Below are positions 7,179 through 15,291 of a DNA stretch of 64,000 bases, one piece after another. Below the pieces are notes generated by a model. That model saw nothing but the letters and a program-made list of their open reading frames with translations, made no database searches and was not told where the DNA came from. Positions within the stretch are counted from its first letter, which is position 1; each line of letters starts with the position of its first letter. The position numbers were made by a program, and so were the translations under genes. The DNA comes from Flavobacterium sp. DG2-3 (GTDB lineage Bacteria > Bacteroidota > Bacteroidia > Flavobacteriales > Flavobacteriaceae). The stretch is taken from positions 124,001-188,000 of the forward strand of contig NZ_JAVAMB010000004.1 in assembly GCF_030730925.1 (NCBI RefSeq), given 5' to 3'.

Positions 7179-8765
7179 ATGGCTACAGCAGTACAAGATG
7201 ACGATTTAGTAGAATACGGTTTCAGACGTGTTATCATTACGATTACCGCAGTACTTTGTGCATTGCTGGAAATTGTTGATACGACGATTGTAAACGTAGC
7301 GCTAACAGACATGCGCGGAAGTCTTGGTGCTACCTTGACCGATGTGGCATGGGTAATTACAGCATACGCAATTGCGAATGTTATTGTAATTCCGATGACG
7401 AGCTGGCTATCACAGCAATTTGGACGACGTAATTATTTTGTGGCTTCGATCATAGTATTTACGGTCTGTTCCTTCTTGTGTGGTAATGCCACAAATATAT
7501 GGGAACTTGTCGCTTTTCGATTCGTACAAGGTATGGGCGGTGGAGCGCTTCTAGTAACAGCCCAAACTATTATTACAGAAAGTTACCCCGTAGCAAAACG
7601 TGGAATGGCACAGGCGATTTACGGAATGGGTGTAATTGTTGGTCCAACTCTTGGTCCGCCTTTAGGAGGATATTTGGTTGATAATTATTCTTGGCCTTAT
7701 ATTTTCTACATCAATATTCCGTTGGGAATTATTGCAACGATTTTGGCTCTAACATTTGTGAAAAGTCCAAAATATGGTGAGAAATTAAAAGCCAATCAGG
7801 TGGACTGGTGGGGAATTATATTGTTGACCGCTTTTATCGGATCTTTACAATTCGTATTGGAACACGGACAGCAAGACGACTGGTTTAATGATTCTACAAT
7901 TGTAGCGTTAAGTGTTGTAACCGTTTTGGGATTGGTTCTTTTTATTTGGCGAGAACTTACATATGATTATCCAATTGTAAACTTGAGTGTTTTAAAAGAT
8001 GGAAACTTAAGAATTGGAACCATAATGTGTTTTATTCTTGGTTTCGGATTATATGGATCAACATTAATTATTCCGATTTATACGCAGTCTATTTTAGGAT
8101 GGACCGCAACAGACGCAGGTTTATTATTAATTCCGGGATCTATTACAACGGCGATCATGATGCCATTTGTTGGTAATATGATCCAGAAAGGAGTTCCGCA
8201 GGGATATATGGTTGGAGTTGGATTTTTAGTTTTCTTCTTCTTTACCTTTATGATGTATAGCCGCATGACCCCTGATACTGGAGTTGAACATATGTATTGG
8301 CCATTAATCTTAAGAGGGGTTGGTTTAGGATTGCTTTTCGTACCTATTACAACGCTTTCTCTTTCTACTTTGAAAGGAAAACAAATTGGTGAAGGAGCTG
8401 CATTTACAGGAATGATGCGTCAGTTAGGCGGATCTTTTGGTATTGCGATTATTACCACTTTCATTACACGTTTCAGCCAGTCACACCGAGTAGATTTAAT
8501 TAATAATTTAGATCCTGCCAAGTTTGAGGTACAGCAGCGTATTGCAGGAATGCAGCACGCCTTCATGGCAAAGGGTTACAGTGCAGATGTCGCTTTGAAA
8601 AAAGCCTATCAAGCTATAGAAGGCTCTATAATGAAGCAAAGTACTGTAATGGCTTATATGGATATTTTCCTTTACCTAGGGATTATGTTTTTATGTTGCA
8701 TACCGATTATTCTCTTTATCAAAAAAGGGAAGAACAAAATTAGTGCAGCCGACGCAATGCATTAA
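7179..8765 (+). CDS. EmrB/QacA-type (DHA2) drug exporter
   Basis: Inner-membrane major facilitator with 14 predicted helices and 528 residues, powered by the proton gradient. Family marks include EIVDTTIVNVALTDMRGSLG in helix 1, the motif A relic SQQFGRRNYF, and motif C GPTLGPPLGGYL, followed by WPYIFYINIPLG. With the EmrA-like adaptor and TolC channel it forms a tripartite exporter, probably for hydrophobic drugs or endogenous toxic lipids. The substrate cannot be read. Last gene of the operon, with a terminator 24 nt beyond its stop. Confidence 0.95.
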   Translation: MATAVQDDDLVEYGFRRVIITITAVLCALLEIVDTTIVNVALTDMRGSLGATLTDVAWVITAYAIANVIVIPMTSWLSQQFGRRNYFVASIIVFTVCSFLCGNATNIWELVAFRFVQGMGGGALLVTAQTIITESYPVAKRGMAQAIYGMGVIVGPTLGPPLGGYLVDNYSWPYIFYINIPLGIIATILALTFVKSPKYGEKLKANQVDWWGIILLTAFIGSLQFVLEHGQQDDWFNDSTIVALSVVTVLGLVLFIWRELTYDYPIVNLSVLKDGNLRIGTIMCFILGFGLYGSTLIIPIYTQSILGWTATDAGLLLIPGSITTAIMMPFVGNMIQKGVPQGYMVGVGFLVFFFFTFMMYSRMTPDTGVEHMYWPLILRGVGLGLLFVPITTLSLSTLKGKQIGEGAAFTGMMRQLGGSFGIAIITTFITRFSQSHRVDLINNLDPAKFEVQQRIAGMQHAFMAKGYSADVALKKAYQAIEGSIMKQSTVMAYMDIFLYLGIMFLCCIPIILFIKKGKNKISAADAMH

Positions 8766-8788
8766 TAATAATAATTTTATAATACGCA

Positions 8789-8830
8789 AAAACGCCGAAT
8801 TCAATTTAGAATTCGGCGTTTATTTTTTTG
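8789..8830 (+). terminator. Terminator of the efflux operon
   Basis: AAACGCCGAATTC and GAATTCGGCGTTT form a perfect stem, followed by TATTTTTTTG. Confidence 0.9.
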
Positions 8831-8848
8831 TTTTAATTTGATTTATTA

Positions 8849-8902
8849 AATCTGCAGGGATTAAAATCCCTGCCTACAATATGTTTCGAGTCTACGACTC
8901 TA
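8849..8902. repeat. Dispersed paired-hairpin repeat (CTACAATAT family)
   Basis: A first hairpin built on GCAGGGATTAAAATCCCTGC is followed by CTACAATAT and a second hairpin GAGTCTACGACTC. The same architecture with different stem bases is found at 13259-13310 and, inverted, at about 13335-13395. The conserved linker and variable but complementary stems define a repeat family. Confidence 0.75.
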
Positions 8903-8908
8903 TAATAA

Positions 8909-8943
8909 CCTTTGTCGCTTTGTCGCTTTGTCACTTTGCCCCT
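8909..8943. repeat. Short tandem TTTGTCGC/ACTTTG repeat
   Basis: Two CTTTGTCG units run into CTTTGTCACTTTG. Related text occurs at 18091-18118, 18219-18257, 18276-18305, 25784-25816 and 26246-26272, always between genes. No function is evident. Confidence 0.65.
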
Positions 8944-8952
8944 TACTACGAT

Positions 8953-9711
8953 CTAACGAGTAAAAACCAAATGATTCCCTTTAGAAAGATTCGCATCAAA
9001 CTGATATCCTTCGTAATTGAAACCTTTTAAATCATCAATAGTTTCTGCATTGGTATCAATAATATAACGAACCATCATACCTCTCGCCTTCTTCGCAAAG
9101 AAACTGATCATTTTTAGTTTTCCATCTTTGTAGTCTTTAAAATCTGGAGTAATTACAGGAACTTTTAAAGCTTTTACATCAACAGCTGAAAAATATTCGT
9201 TACTGGCTAAATTCACGAATAACTCGTCTTTTTTCAATTCTTTGTTTAAAGCCTTTGTTACTGTCGGTTTCCAAAACTCGTGCAAATTTTTAGATTCGCC
9301 AACTGGCATTTTGGTTCCCATTTCTAAACGGTACGCCTGCATTAAATCAAGCGGTTTCAAAAGTCCGTAAAGTCCAGATAAGATTCTTAATTTATCTTGC
9401 AAAGCGTCTAATTTCTCTAACGGAATGGTATAGGCATCTAAGCCTGTATAAACATCTCCATCAAAAGTATAAACAGCTGGACGTGCATTTTCTGGAGTAA
9501 AAGGCGTTTTCCATTCCTGATTTCTTTTCCAATTTAAGTCGGCTAGTTTGTCTGAGATGGACATTAATTCTGATAATTCAGACGGCTTTTTTGTTTTTAC
9601 TACTTTATGAACGATTCTTGCTTCTTTTAGAAAAGCTGGTTCTGTATGTTGTTTTGTAGGTAATTCTTTTTCGAAATTTAATGACTTCGCTGGCGATATA
9701 ACAATTTTCAT
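8953..9711 (-). CDS. yaaA: YaaA-family peroxide stress protein
   Basis: Cytosolic protein of 252 residues of the YaaA/DUF328 family. In E. coli this family lowers free intracellular iron and limits DNA and protein damage during peroxide stress. The N-terminus MKIVISPAKSLNFE is the family signature. LSGLYGLLKPLDLMQAYRLEMG in the middle and KMISFFAKKARGMMVRYI near the end are also diagnostic. The frame is open up to 9828, but a -7 box lies at 9732-9739, inside that extension. The Met at 9711, where family similarity begins, is therefore chosen. It is a single-gene unit facing away from the CCA gene. Confidence 0.93.
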   Translation of the reverse strand: MKIVISPAKSLNFEKELPTKQHTEPAFLKEARIVHKVVKTKKPSELSELMSISDKLADLNWKRNQEWKTPFTPENARPAVYTFDGDVYTGLDAYTIPLEKLDALQDKLRILSGLYGLLKPLDLMQAYRLEMGTKMPVGESKNLHEFWKPTVTKALNKELKKDELFVNLASNEYFSAVDVKALKVPVITPDFKDYKDGKLKMISFFAKKARGMMVRYIIDTNAETIDDLKGFNYEGYQFDANLSKGNHLVFTR

Positions 9712-9731
9712 TTGTGCATTTTTAAGTGATT

Positions 9732-9739
9732 CAAAAATA
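9732..9739 (-). promoter_or_regulatory. -7 box TATTTTTG of yaaA
   Basis: Reverse-strand TATTTTTG fits TAnnTTTG and sits 20 nt before the yaaA start at 9711. It argues against the longer open frame beginning at 9828. Confidence 0.6.
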
Positions 9740-9845
9740 CAAATTGAATTTCGAAAAATGGAGATAATGTAATTGATTTGTTTTATGGACATATAGTTTT
9801 TTTTCGCCACGAATTGCACAAATTTCACTAATTTTCTTTTGCCAC

Positions 9846-10190
9846 TCCCGATAGTTATCGAGATAAAAGATTTTCACAGATTAATATTGCTGGAGTTTCT
9901 AAAAGACAAGCATAAAACAGAATCCGAAGGATTCAAATATTTATAGAATTGTTATATTGACAGAGGCGTGCGACCCCGAAGGGGTCGAATCAAAAGCACC
10001 AAATTATTTTTCTATAAACATTTGAATACTTCGGATTCATATTTTCTAGAATTGCCCATTTTTTTCTGCCATAGATTAAAAGGATTTTCACAGATTTAAT
10101 CCTTTTAATACTTTAATCTGTGGCAAAAAAATTATACGGTTTACAATAAAATAATTCTTGGAAATTCGTGTAATTCGTGGCAAACCTTTT
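9846..10190. repeat. Repeat-rich intergenic stretch upstream of the CCA gene
   Basis: About 500 bp between yaaA and the CCA gene contain no plausible gene but several repeats. There is a degenerate TCCCGATAG hairpin at 9846-9863. A hairpin GAATCCGAAGGATTC followed by AAATATTTATAGAA lies at 9920-9948, and an inverted near-copy at 10010-10038 forms a larger inverted repeat. A hairpin CGACCCCGAAGGGGTCG sits between them at 9971-9987. A palindromic stretch around AAAGGATTTTCACAGATT lies at about 10065-10130. AATTCGTGGC text occurs near 10175 and recurs at 36920-37070. The layout resembles a decayed or composite palindromic element. Confidence 0.7.
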
Positions 10191-10283
10191 TCTGCTTTTC
10201 TATTTCAATAAAAATTGATGCCTCAAACTAAGAATTTCTTCAAAAAAGTCGTCGATAGATTGTATTAGGCATTTTCTATGTTG

Positions 10284-10291
10284 TAAATTTG
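10284..10291 (+). promoter_or_regulatory. -7 box TAAATTTG before the CCA gene
   Basis: Exact TAnnTTTG match 49 nt before the GTG start of the CCA-adding enzyme. Confidence 0.55.
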
Positions 10292-10340
10292 CAGTCGTTC
10301 ATTCTCTTCAAGAATAAACATATTTAAAATCCGTGAATTC

Positions 10341-11771
10341 GTGGCTGTACAAACAAACTATAAATCTGCTTTACAAAACAAAATCTTCGATATCATTTCG
10401 AAAGCTTCTAAGGAATTAAACGTTGACTCTTACGTAATCGGCGGATTTGTCCGTGACTTGCTTTTAAACCGAGGTTCTAAAAAAGACATCGACGTTGTGG
10501 CTGTTGGAAGCGGAATTGAATTGGCGCTTAAGGTTTCTGACTTACTTCCGAACAAACCAAAAGTTCAGGTTTTTAAAACTTACGGAACTGCAATGCTTCG
10601 TTTTGAAGATACGGATATTGAATTTGTTGGTGCTAGAAAAGAATCTTACACTCGTGACAGCCGAAATCCGATTGTGGAAAACGGAACATTGCAAGACGAT
10701 CAAAACCGCCGTGATTTTACGATCAATGCATTTGCTCTTTCCTTAAATGAAAATAATTTTGGAGACCTTTTAGATCCTTTTAATGGTCTTCAAGATTTAG
10801 AAAATAAAACAATAAAAACACCTTTGGATCCAGATATTACGTATTCTGATGATCCATTGAGAATGTTGCGTGCGATTCGTTTTGCTACTCAACTGAATTT
10901 CGAAATTGAAGAAAATTCATTGAATGCAATTACAAAAAATGCAGATCGCATTAAAATTATTTCTGGCGAGAGAATCGTAGATGAATTGAACAAAATTCTT
11001 TTAACAGATAAACCTTCAACAGGATTTTTACTTTTATATAAAACAGGACTTTTGGATATCATTTTACCTGAATTGACAGCGTTGAATCAGGTAGAAGAAA
11101 TTGAAGGCCATACCCATAAAAACAATTTTTACCATACGCTAGAAGTAGTGGATAATATTTGTCCAAATACTGACGATGTTTGGCTTCGCTGGTCAGCTTT
11201 ATTGCATGATATTGGAAAAGCGCCAACAAAACGTTTCAGTAAAAAACAAGGATGGACTTTTCACGGTCATGAATTCTTGGGCGGAAAAATGGCTAAAAAA
11301 ATATTCGAACGCTTACACATGCCTTTGAACCATAAAATGAAATTCGTTCAGAAAATGGTTATCATGAGTTCTCGCCCGATTGTTTTGGCACAGGATATTG
11401 TGACAGATAGTGCGGTTCGCCGTTTGGTTTTTGATGCTGGCGAAGATGTAGAAAACTTAATGACTTTGTGTGAAGCGGATATCACAACCAAAAATCCAGC
11501 AAAATTTAAAAAGTATCACAAAAATTTCGAGCTTGTCCGCAAGAAAATCGTTGAAGTCGAAGAACGCGATCATGTTCGTAATTTTCAACCGCCAATTACG
11601 GGAGAAGAAATTATGGAAATGTTTGACTTAAAACCTTCACGCGAAATCGGAATTTTAAAAGAAGCGGTAAAAGAAGCTATTTTAGAAGGAGATATTCCAA
11701 ACGAATATCAAGCTGCTTATGATTTTGTGATTAAAAGAGCTGAAAAGTTAAATCTTACACTTAAGAAGTAA
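10341..11771 (+). CDS. CCA-adding enzyme / tRNA nucleotidyltransferase with HD domain
   Basis: Adds or repairs the 3' CCA of tRNAs. The nucleotidyltransferase head shows YVIGGFVRDLLLNRG followed by the metal-binding KKDIDVVAVG, and QNRRDFTINAFALSL matches the conserved RRDFTINA block. The C-terminal half holds an HD domain (LLHDIGKAPTKR). The length of 476 residues is normal for this HD-containing branch. No ATG precedes the first conserved residues, and the GTG at 10341 gives VAVQTNYKSALQ, so a GTG start is chosen with moderate certainty. This GTG lies within a copy of the GTGAATTCGTGGC repeat text. The stop overlaps the next ATG by one base (TAATG). Confidence 0.93.
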   Translation: MAVQTNYKSALQNKIFDIISKASKELNVDSYVIGGFVRDLLLNRGSKKDIDVVAVGSGIELALKVSDLLPNKPKVQVFKTYGTAMLRFEDTDIEFVGARKESYTRDSRNPIVENGTLQDDQNRRDFTINAFALSLNENNFGDLLDPFNGLQDLENKTIKTPLDPDITYSDDPLRMLRAIRFATQLNFEIEENSLNAITKNADRIKIISGERIVDELNKILLTDKPSTGFLLLYKTGLLDIILPELTALNQVEEIEGHTHKNNFYHTLEVVDNICPNTDDVWLRWSALLHDIGKAPTKRFSKKQGWTFHGHEFLGGKMAKKIFERLHMPLNHKMKFVQKMVIMSSRPIVLAQDIVTDSAVRRLVFDAGEDVENLMTLCEADITTKNPAKFKKYHKNFELVRKKIVEVEERDHVRNFQPPITGEEIMEMFDLKPSREIGILKEAVKEAILEGDIPNEYQAAYDFVIKRAEKLNLTLKK

Positions 11772-12130
11772 TGGATCTAGTAAGCTATTTAATTTTTATT
11801 TTATTTTTTGCACTCATATCATTATCTTATTTTCTTTTTTTCAAAGAATTAAGAAGAAGGCAAGAACAAATAAAAAGCAAATACAAGTGGATCGTTATAT
11901 TTTATTGTATAGCTATAAATATCACAGTTGTTTTACTATACTTTAGTTTCGAACTTTACATTTTAACAGACACTTTAAAATTCAAGTTAAATAATAATTT
12001 TATTGAAAGAATACTTAAAACATTAGTAATATTTGCTTTGAATGGTATTTCAAACTTCTTTATACTGAAATTTTATTTAAAAAGAATTTCTCAACAAAAA
12101 ACTGAAATCGAATTAATCGGAAAAGAATGA
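11771..12130 (+). CDS. Small membrane protein of unknown function
   Basis: A protein of 119 residues with three hydrophobic helices, roughly at 3-24, 36-62 and 84-106, joined by basic loops (KELRRRQEQIKSKYK). I do not recognise the family. It starts on the last base of the CCA-gene stop codon and overlaps the heme A synthase start through ATGA, so all three genes are translationally coupled. A role beside heme A synthase or cytochrome oxidase assembly is conceivable, but only its position suggests this. Confidence 0.7.
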   Translation: MDLVSYLIFILFFALISLSYFLFFKELRRRQEQIKSKYKWIVIFYCIAINITVVLLYFSFELYILTDTLKFKLNNNFIERILKTLVIFALNGISNFFILKFYLKRISQQKTEIELIGKE

Positions 12131-13152
12131 AAACACAGAATAAATCAGTAATCATTTGGTTACTATCAGGTTGCGTATTATTATTTTTAATGGTTGTTGT
12201 TGGCGGAATCACCCGTTTAACCAATTCAGGTTTATCAATGACCGACTGGCATTTGGTAACCGACACCTTCCCTCCTCTAACAGAAGCCAAATGGCAAGCC
12301 GCTTTTGACGAATACAAAAAATTCCCTGAATATCAAAAAATCAATATTCATAACGATTTTCAATTGGCAGATTATAAATTCATTTATTTCTGGGAATGGT
12401 TTCACCGTTTTATCGGTCGTATTATCGGTTTGGTTTTCTTTGTTCCGTTTCTTTACTTTTTAGCTAAAAAGAAATTAGATACGGATACAATCAAAAAATG
12501 TATTGTGCTTCTAGCAATGGGAGGTTTCCAAGGATTTTTAGGCTGGTTTATGGTAAGAAGCGGATTAATTGACAATCCAGATGTGAGCCATTTTAGACTT
12601 TCATTACACTTAACTTTTGCTTTTATTACTTTTGCTTATACGCTTTGGGTTGCATTAGATTTAATTTATCCAGAGAGAAATATCAATAAAATTCTGCCTC
12701 TTCGAAATATTGCCCGTTATGCTTTAGTGGCTTTATTAATTCAAATTATTTACGGCGGATTTGTAGCGGGGTTAAATGCAGGATTAATTCACAATCACTG
12801 GCCTTTAATGAGCGATGGCGAATTTATTCACGAATCGGTTTTTATTGAGCAATCGACTTTAGTGAAGAATTTAATTGAAGGAAAAAGCGGTGTTCAGTTT
12901 GTGCACAGAACTTTCGCTTATGTAGTGGTTGCCATTATTCTTTTTCTTTTCTTCAAAAGCAAAAAATATACGCTTACGCACACTCAAGCAAACGGAATCA
13001 AAACTTTAGTCGTTTTTGTTTTCATTCAGTTTTTATTGGGCGTTTTTACTTTATTATACAGTGTGCCATTGGCTTTAGGACTAATTCACCAGATTATGGC
13101 ATTTTTCCTTTTGAGTGCTATGACGTATACATTGCACAGATTGAGCAAATAA
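12127..13152 (+). CDS. ctaA: Heme A synthase (CtaA/COX15 family)
   Basis: Inner-membrane enzyme that oxidises the heme O methyl group to the formyl of heme A for aa3-type oxidases. It has eight predicted helices in 341 residues. The first helix ends in VVGGITRLTNSGLSM, the family signature. Candidate heme ligands are the histidines in WEWFHRFIGR, FRLSLHLTFAF, FVHRTFAY and LIHQIMAF. The length is typical of the eight-helix proteobacterial/eukaryotic COX15-like type rather than the shorter Bacillus CtaA. It is coupled to the upstream membrane gene by a 4-nt overlap and followed by a terminator. Confidence 0.94.
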   Translation: MKTQNKSVIIWLLSGCVLLFLMVVVGGITRLTNSGLSMTDWHLVTDTFPPLTEAKWQAAFDEYKKFPEYQKINIHNDFQLADYKFIYFWEWFHRFIGRIIGLVFFVPFLYFLAKKKLDTDTIKKCIVLLAMGGFQGFLGWFMVRSGLIDNPDVSHFRLSLHLTFAFITFAYTLWVALDLIYPERNINKILPLRNIARYALVALLIQIIYGGFVAGLNAGLIHNHWPLMSDGEFIHESVFIEQSTLVKNLIEGKSGVQFVHRTFAYVVVAIILFLFFKSKKYTLTHTQANGIKTLVVFVFIQFLLGVFTLLYSVPLALGLIHQIMAFFLLSAMTYTLHRLSK

Positions 13153-13171
13153 TCTTGAAATATTTAAATAG

Positions 13172-13204
13172 AAAAACAGCCGATAATAATCGGCTGTTTT
13201 TTTT
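13172..13204 (+). terminator. Terminator after heme A synthase
   Basis: AAAACAGCCGA and TCGGCTGTTTT form the stem, followed by a T run. Confidence 0.85.
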
Positions 13205-13258
13205 ATCTGTTTTTATATGAATTGAGCCGATGGCTCTCTTTTGATTTTGATACCCTTC

Positions 13259-13395
13259 GCCCCCGGATTAAAATCCGGGGCTACAATATTGGTCGAACCG
13301 ATGGTTCTTTTTCAACTGAATAATTTAATCTAAAAAGAAATTCCGTAGGAATGGCAAAAATATTGTAGCAACGGATTTTAATCCGTTGAAATCAT
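13259..13395. repeat. Two CTACAATAT-family hairpin repeats, head to head
   Basis: At 13259-13310 a hairpin CCCCGGATTAAAATCCGGGG is followed by CTACAATATT and a second small hairpin around GTCGAACCGATGGTTC. At about 13335-13395 an inverted member has the stem CAACGGATTTTAATCCGTTG and ATATTGTAG. Both resemble 8849-8902 with compensating changes in the stem bases. They fill most of the gap between heme A synthase and the convergent LytTR gene. Confidence 0.75.
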
Positions 13396-13441
13396 AATGC
13401 ACATTTTGCATCTTACATTTTACATTTCACATTAAAAAAAC

Positions 13442-14209
13442 CTATCCCAACCAAGATTTAAAATCCTGAACTTTTTCTCGGCTTACAATTACCTCATCTT
13501 CTTTGTAAGTTGGAAGAATCACTTTTAGACGAGAATTGGTATAAACCTGAATTTCTTTAATTGCTTTTAACGGAACAATAAATTTTCTGCTTACGCGAAA
13601 GAAATCCTTTTTGTCTAATTCCTGTTCTAAAATCTCTAAAGTCGAATCGATCAAATAATCGCGATTGTCGTAGGTATGAATATAAGTTCCTTTGTTTTCA
13701 CTAAAAAAACATTCGATTTCTTCTGTGGTAATTACTTTTAGGTGCTGACCGATTTTAACGGTAAATCTTTTTTTATACGTCTTCTCAAAAGGGTTAGAAA
13801 GCATCTGACGAATCTGTTCAAAATCCAGATGTAAGTTTGAAGTCTCTGTTGTGGCTTTTGGAAGACGCGATTTGAATTTTGCTACGGCCGTTTCCAGATC
13901 ATCTTCGTCAATTGGTTTTAAAAGATAATCTATACTGTTAAGTTTGAAGGCTTTTAAAGCATACTCATCATAAGCCGTTGTAAAAATGATAGCGCTTTTA
14001 ATGTCTATTTTTTCAAAAATTTCGAATGACAAACCATCTGAGAGCTGAATATCCAGAAAAATCAAATCGGGATGCGGATTATTGGAGAACCATTCTACCG
14101 ATTCTTCAACAGAATGAAGCATTGTTTCTACGGTTACGTCTAATTTTTCAAGCTTTCTTTGCAGCAGTCTTGCCGCTGGTTTTTCGTCTTCTATAATTAA
14201 TGTGATCAT
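13442..14209 (-). CDS. LytTR-family response regulator
   Basis: Two-component regulator of 255 residues. The receiver domain at about 1-120 has the acidic pocket ED at 7-8 and the phospho-acceptor D53 in DLIFLDIQLSDG. The switch residues lie in IIFTTAYDEYALKAF, and K is in DYLLKPID. The C-terminal LytTR DNA-binding domain (about 150-255) shows IGQHLKVITTEEIECFFSENK and FFRVSRKFIVPLKAIKEI. It is the last gene of the reverse-strand operon that encodes a LytS-like kinase and four 2TM proteins, so the kinase at 15595-16932 is its likely partner. The target genes are unknown. Confidence 0.93.
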   Translation of the reverse strand: MITLIIEDEKPAARLLQRKLEKLDVTVETMLHSVEESVEWFSNNPHPDLIFLDIQLSDGLSFEIFEKIDIKSAIIFTTAYDEYALKAFKLNSIDYLLKPIDEDDLETAVAKFKSRLPKATTETSNLHLDFEQIRQMLSNPFEKTYKKRFTVKIGQHLKVITTEEIECFFSENKGTYIHTYDNRDYLIDSTLEILEQELDKKDFFRVSRKFIVPLKAIKEIQVYTNSRLKVILPTYKEDEVIVSREKVQDFKSWLG

Positions 14210-14249
14210 TTACTCGATTGTAAAATTTAGAAAAAATAGTATTTCAAAG

Positions 14250-14633
14250 TTACTCCCATTTATTTTGATTTGCGGCGTCTTTCTCCATATATTTTTGAAT
14301 TTTTCTCTTTTCCCAGTCTTGACCGAAAAACAGATCAGAACCAAAAACAGACAATCCGTGAGCCGCTAAACCAATTCCCCAGAAAAATGCAGTCGAATAA
14401 GTATGCCATTCAGATAAACCGCTAAAATCAATTCCTCTAGTAAAACTAGATCGGGTTAAACTGGATATAATGATGATAATATTTATGATAATGTAAATTT
14501 TCACATGAGAATAAAACCCTTTAAGTTTCTTTACTCTTTTATAAGCTGCATTATAACTTTCGTCATTAGTATACTCTTCTCCAAAATGCTGGCTTGTATA
14601 ATCTTCGTATCTATTTCTTCTAAAACGTCCCAT
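14250..14633 (-). CDS. 2TM-domain membrane protein (copy d)
   Basis: A protein of 127 residues. The soluble N-terminus RYEDYTSQHFGEEYTNDE is followed by the 2TM module: AYKRVKKLKGFYSHVKIYII leading into helix 1, then an SEWHTYSTAFFWGIGLAAHG helix 2. The module ends with the basic tail GQDWEKRKIQKYMEKDAA. The same module occurs four more times just upstream, once fused to the sensor kinase. The 2TM family is common in Flavobacteriia and has no established biochemical function. It lies 14 nt after copy c and 40 nt before the LytTR gene. A role in signal transmission or kinase assembly is inference. Confidence 0.85.
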   Translation of the reverse strand: MGRFRRNRYEDYTSQHFGEEYTNDESYNAAYKRVKKLKGFYSHVKIYIIINIIIIISSLTRSSFTRGIDFSGLSEWHTYSTAFFWGIGLAAHGLSVFGSDLFFGQDWEKRKIQKYMEKDAANQNKWE

Positions 14634-14647
14634 AACTATATTTTAAA

Positions 14648-14959
14648 TTATTGCCACTTATTTTTATTCTGTTTTTCCTTTTCTTTTTCCATAAACTCCC
14701 TGATTTTTCTTTCTTCCCATTCTTTACCCATTCCTGGAAAAACTTCAAAAACTTTTAATCCGTGAAAAAGAACGCCAACTCCCCACCACAGCAATGGCCA
14801 GAAAAACCATAAATAACTTGGCGATGTGTATAAATTAATAAAGATTAAAATTGCATTTACTAATACGAAAGCCAGAAGATTTCCGTAAAATCCCTTAATG
14901 TTTTCAACCTTCTTTTTAGCTTGGATATATTTTTCCTCTTCGCTTAAATTCCTTTCCAT
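14648..14959 (-). CDS. 2TM-domain membrane protein (copy c)
   Basis: The start is set at the Met at 14959 rather than the in-frame Met at 14971, because the upstream gene stops at 14962. That gives 103 residues. It is a bare 2TM module: QAKKKVENIKGFYGNLLAFV into helix 1, then LWFFWPLLWWGVGVLFHGLK as helix 2. The tail GKEWEERKIREFMEKEKEKQ is strongly charged and probably helical on the cytosolic side. The tail pattern WE-x-[RK]-K-[IM] is shared by all five copies here, suggesting a common binding partner or mutual assembly. Confidence 0.85.
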   Translation of the reverse strand: MERNLSEEEKYIQAKKKVENIKGFYGNLLAFVLVNAILIFINLYTSPSYLWFFWPLLWWGVGVLFHGLKVFEVFPGMGKEWEERKIREFMEKEKEKQNKNKWQ

Positions 14960-14961
14960 AA

Positions 14962-15291
14962 TTATTCCCATTTTTGTTTTTTATATTTTTTTTCTAGAAT
15001 GCTTTTCATTTTACGCTTTTCCCATTCTTGCCCAAATATTTTAGTCGAAGCAAACAAATCTATTGCAGAACCTGCTACTACAGCCGACCAGATAATCATA
15101 ACTACCCAATTTAAATATTTTATCGGAATGAAATTAACGGGAAGATTTGTGTATTCTTTTAAAAGAAAAAGAAGCATTACAATAGTGTAAATGAACAAAT
15201 GTTTGTAAAAATATTTCAGCTGAATTACTTTTTTACTTGCCAATTCTTTTAGAATTGTTTCTTCCTGATCATTACTCAAATTTGTTTCCAT
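14962..15291 (-). CDS. 2TM-domain membrane protein (copy b)
   Basis: The Met at 15291 (METNLSNDQEE) is preferred to the one at 15303, giving 109 residues. The frame overlaps the end of copy a by 20 nt. The two helices are less alike to the others (FIYTIVMLLFLLKEYTNL and WVVMIIWSAVVAGSAIDLFA). The surrounding pattern, a helix ending in YFYKHL before helix 1 and GQEWEKRKMKSILEKKYKK after helix 2, is retained. It is the most diverged copy of the cluster. Function unknown; see the other copies. Confidence 0.8.
   Translation of the reverse strand: METNLSNDQEETILKELASKKVIQLKYFYKHLFIYTIVMLLFLLKEYTNLPVNFIPIKYLNWVVMIIWSAVVAGSAIDLFASTKIFGQEWEKRKMKSILEKKYKKQKWE

Noticed and set aside
9712..9828. 40-residue N-terminal extension of YaaA
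   Set aside because: A TATTTTTG box lies within it, and the family begins at MKIVISPAKS.
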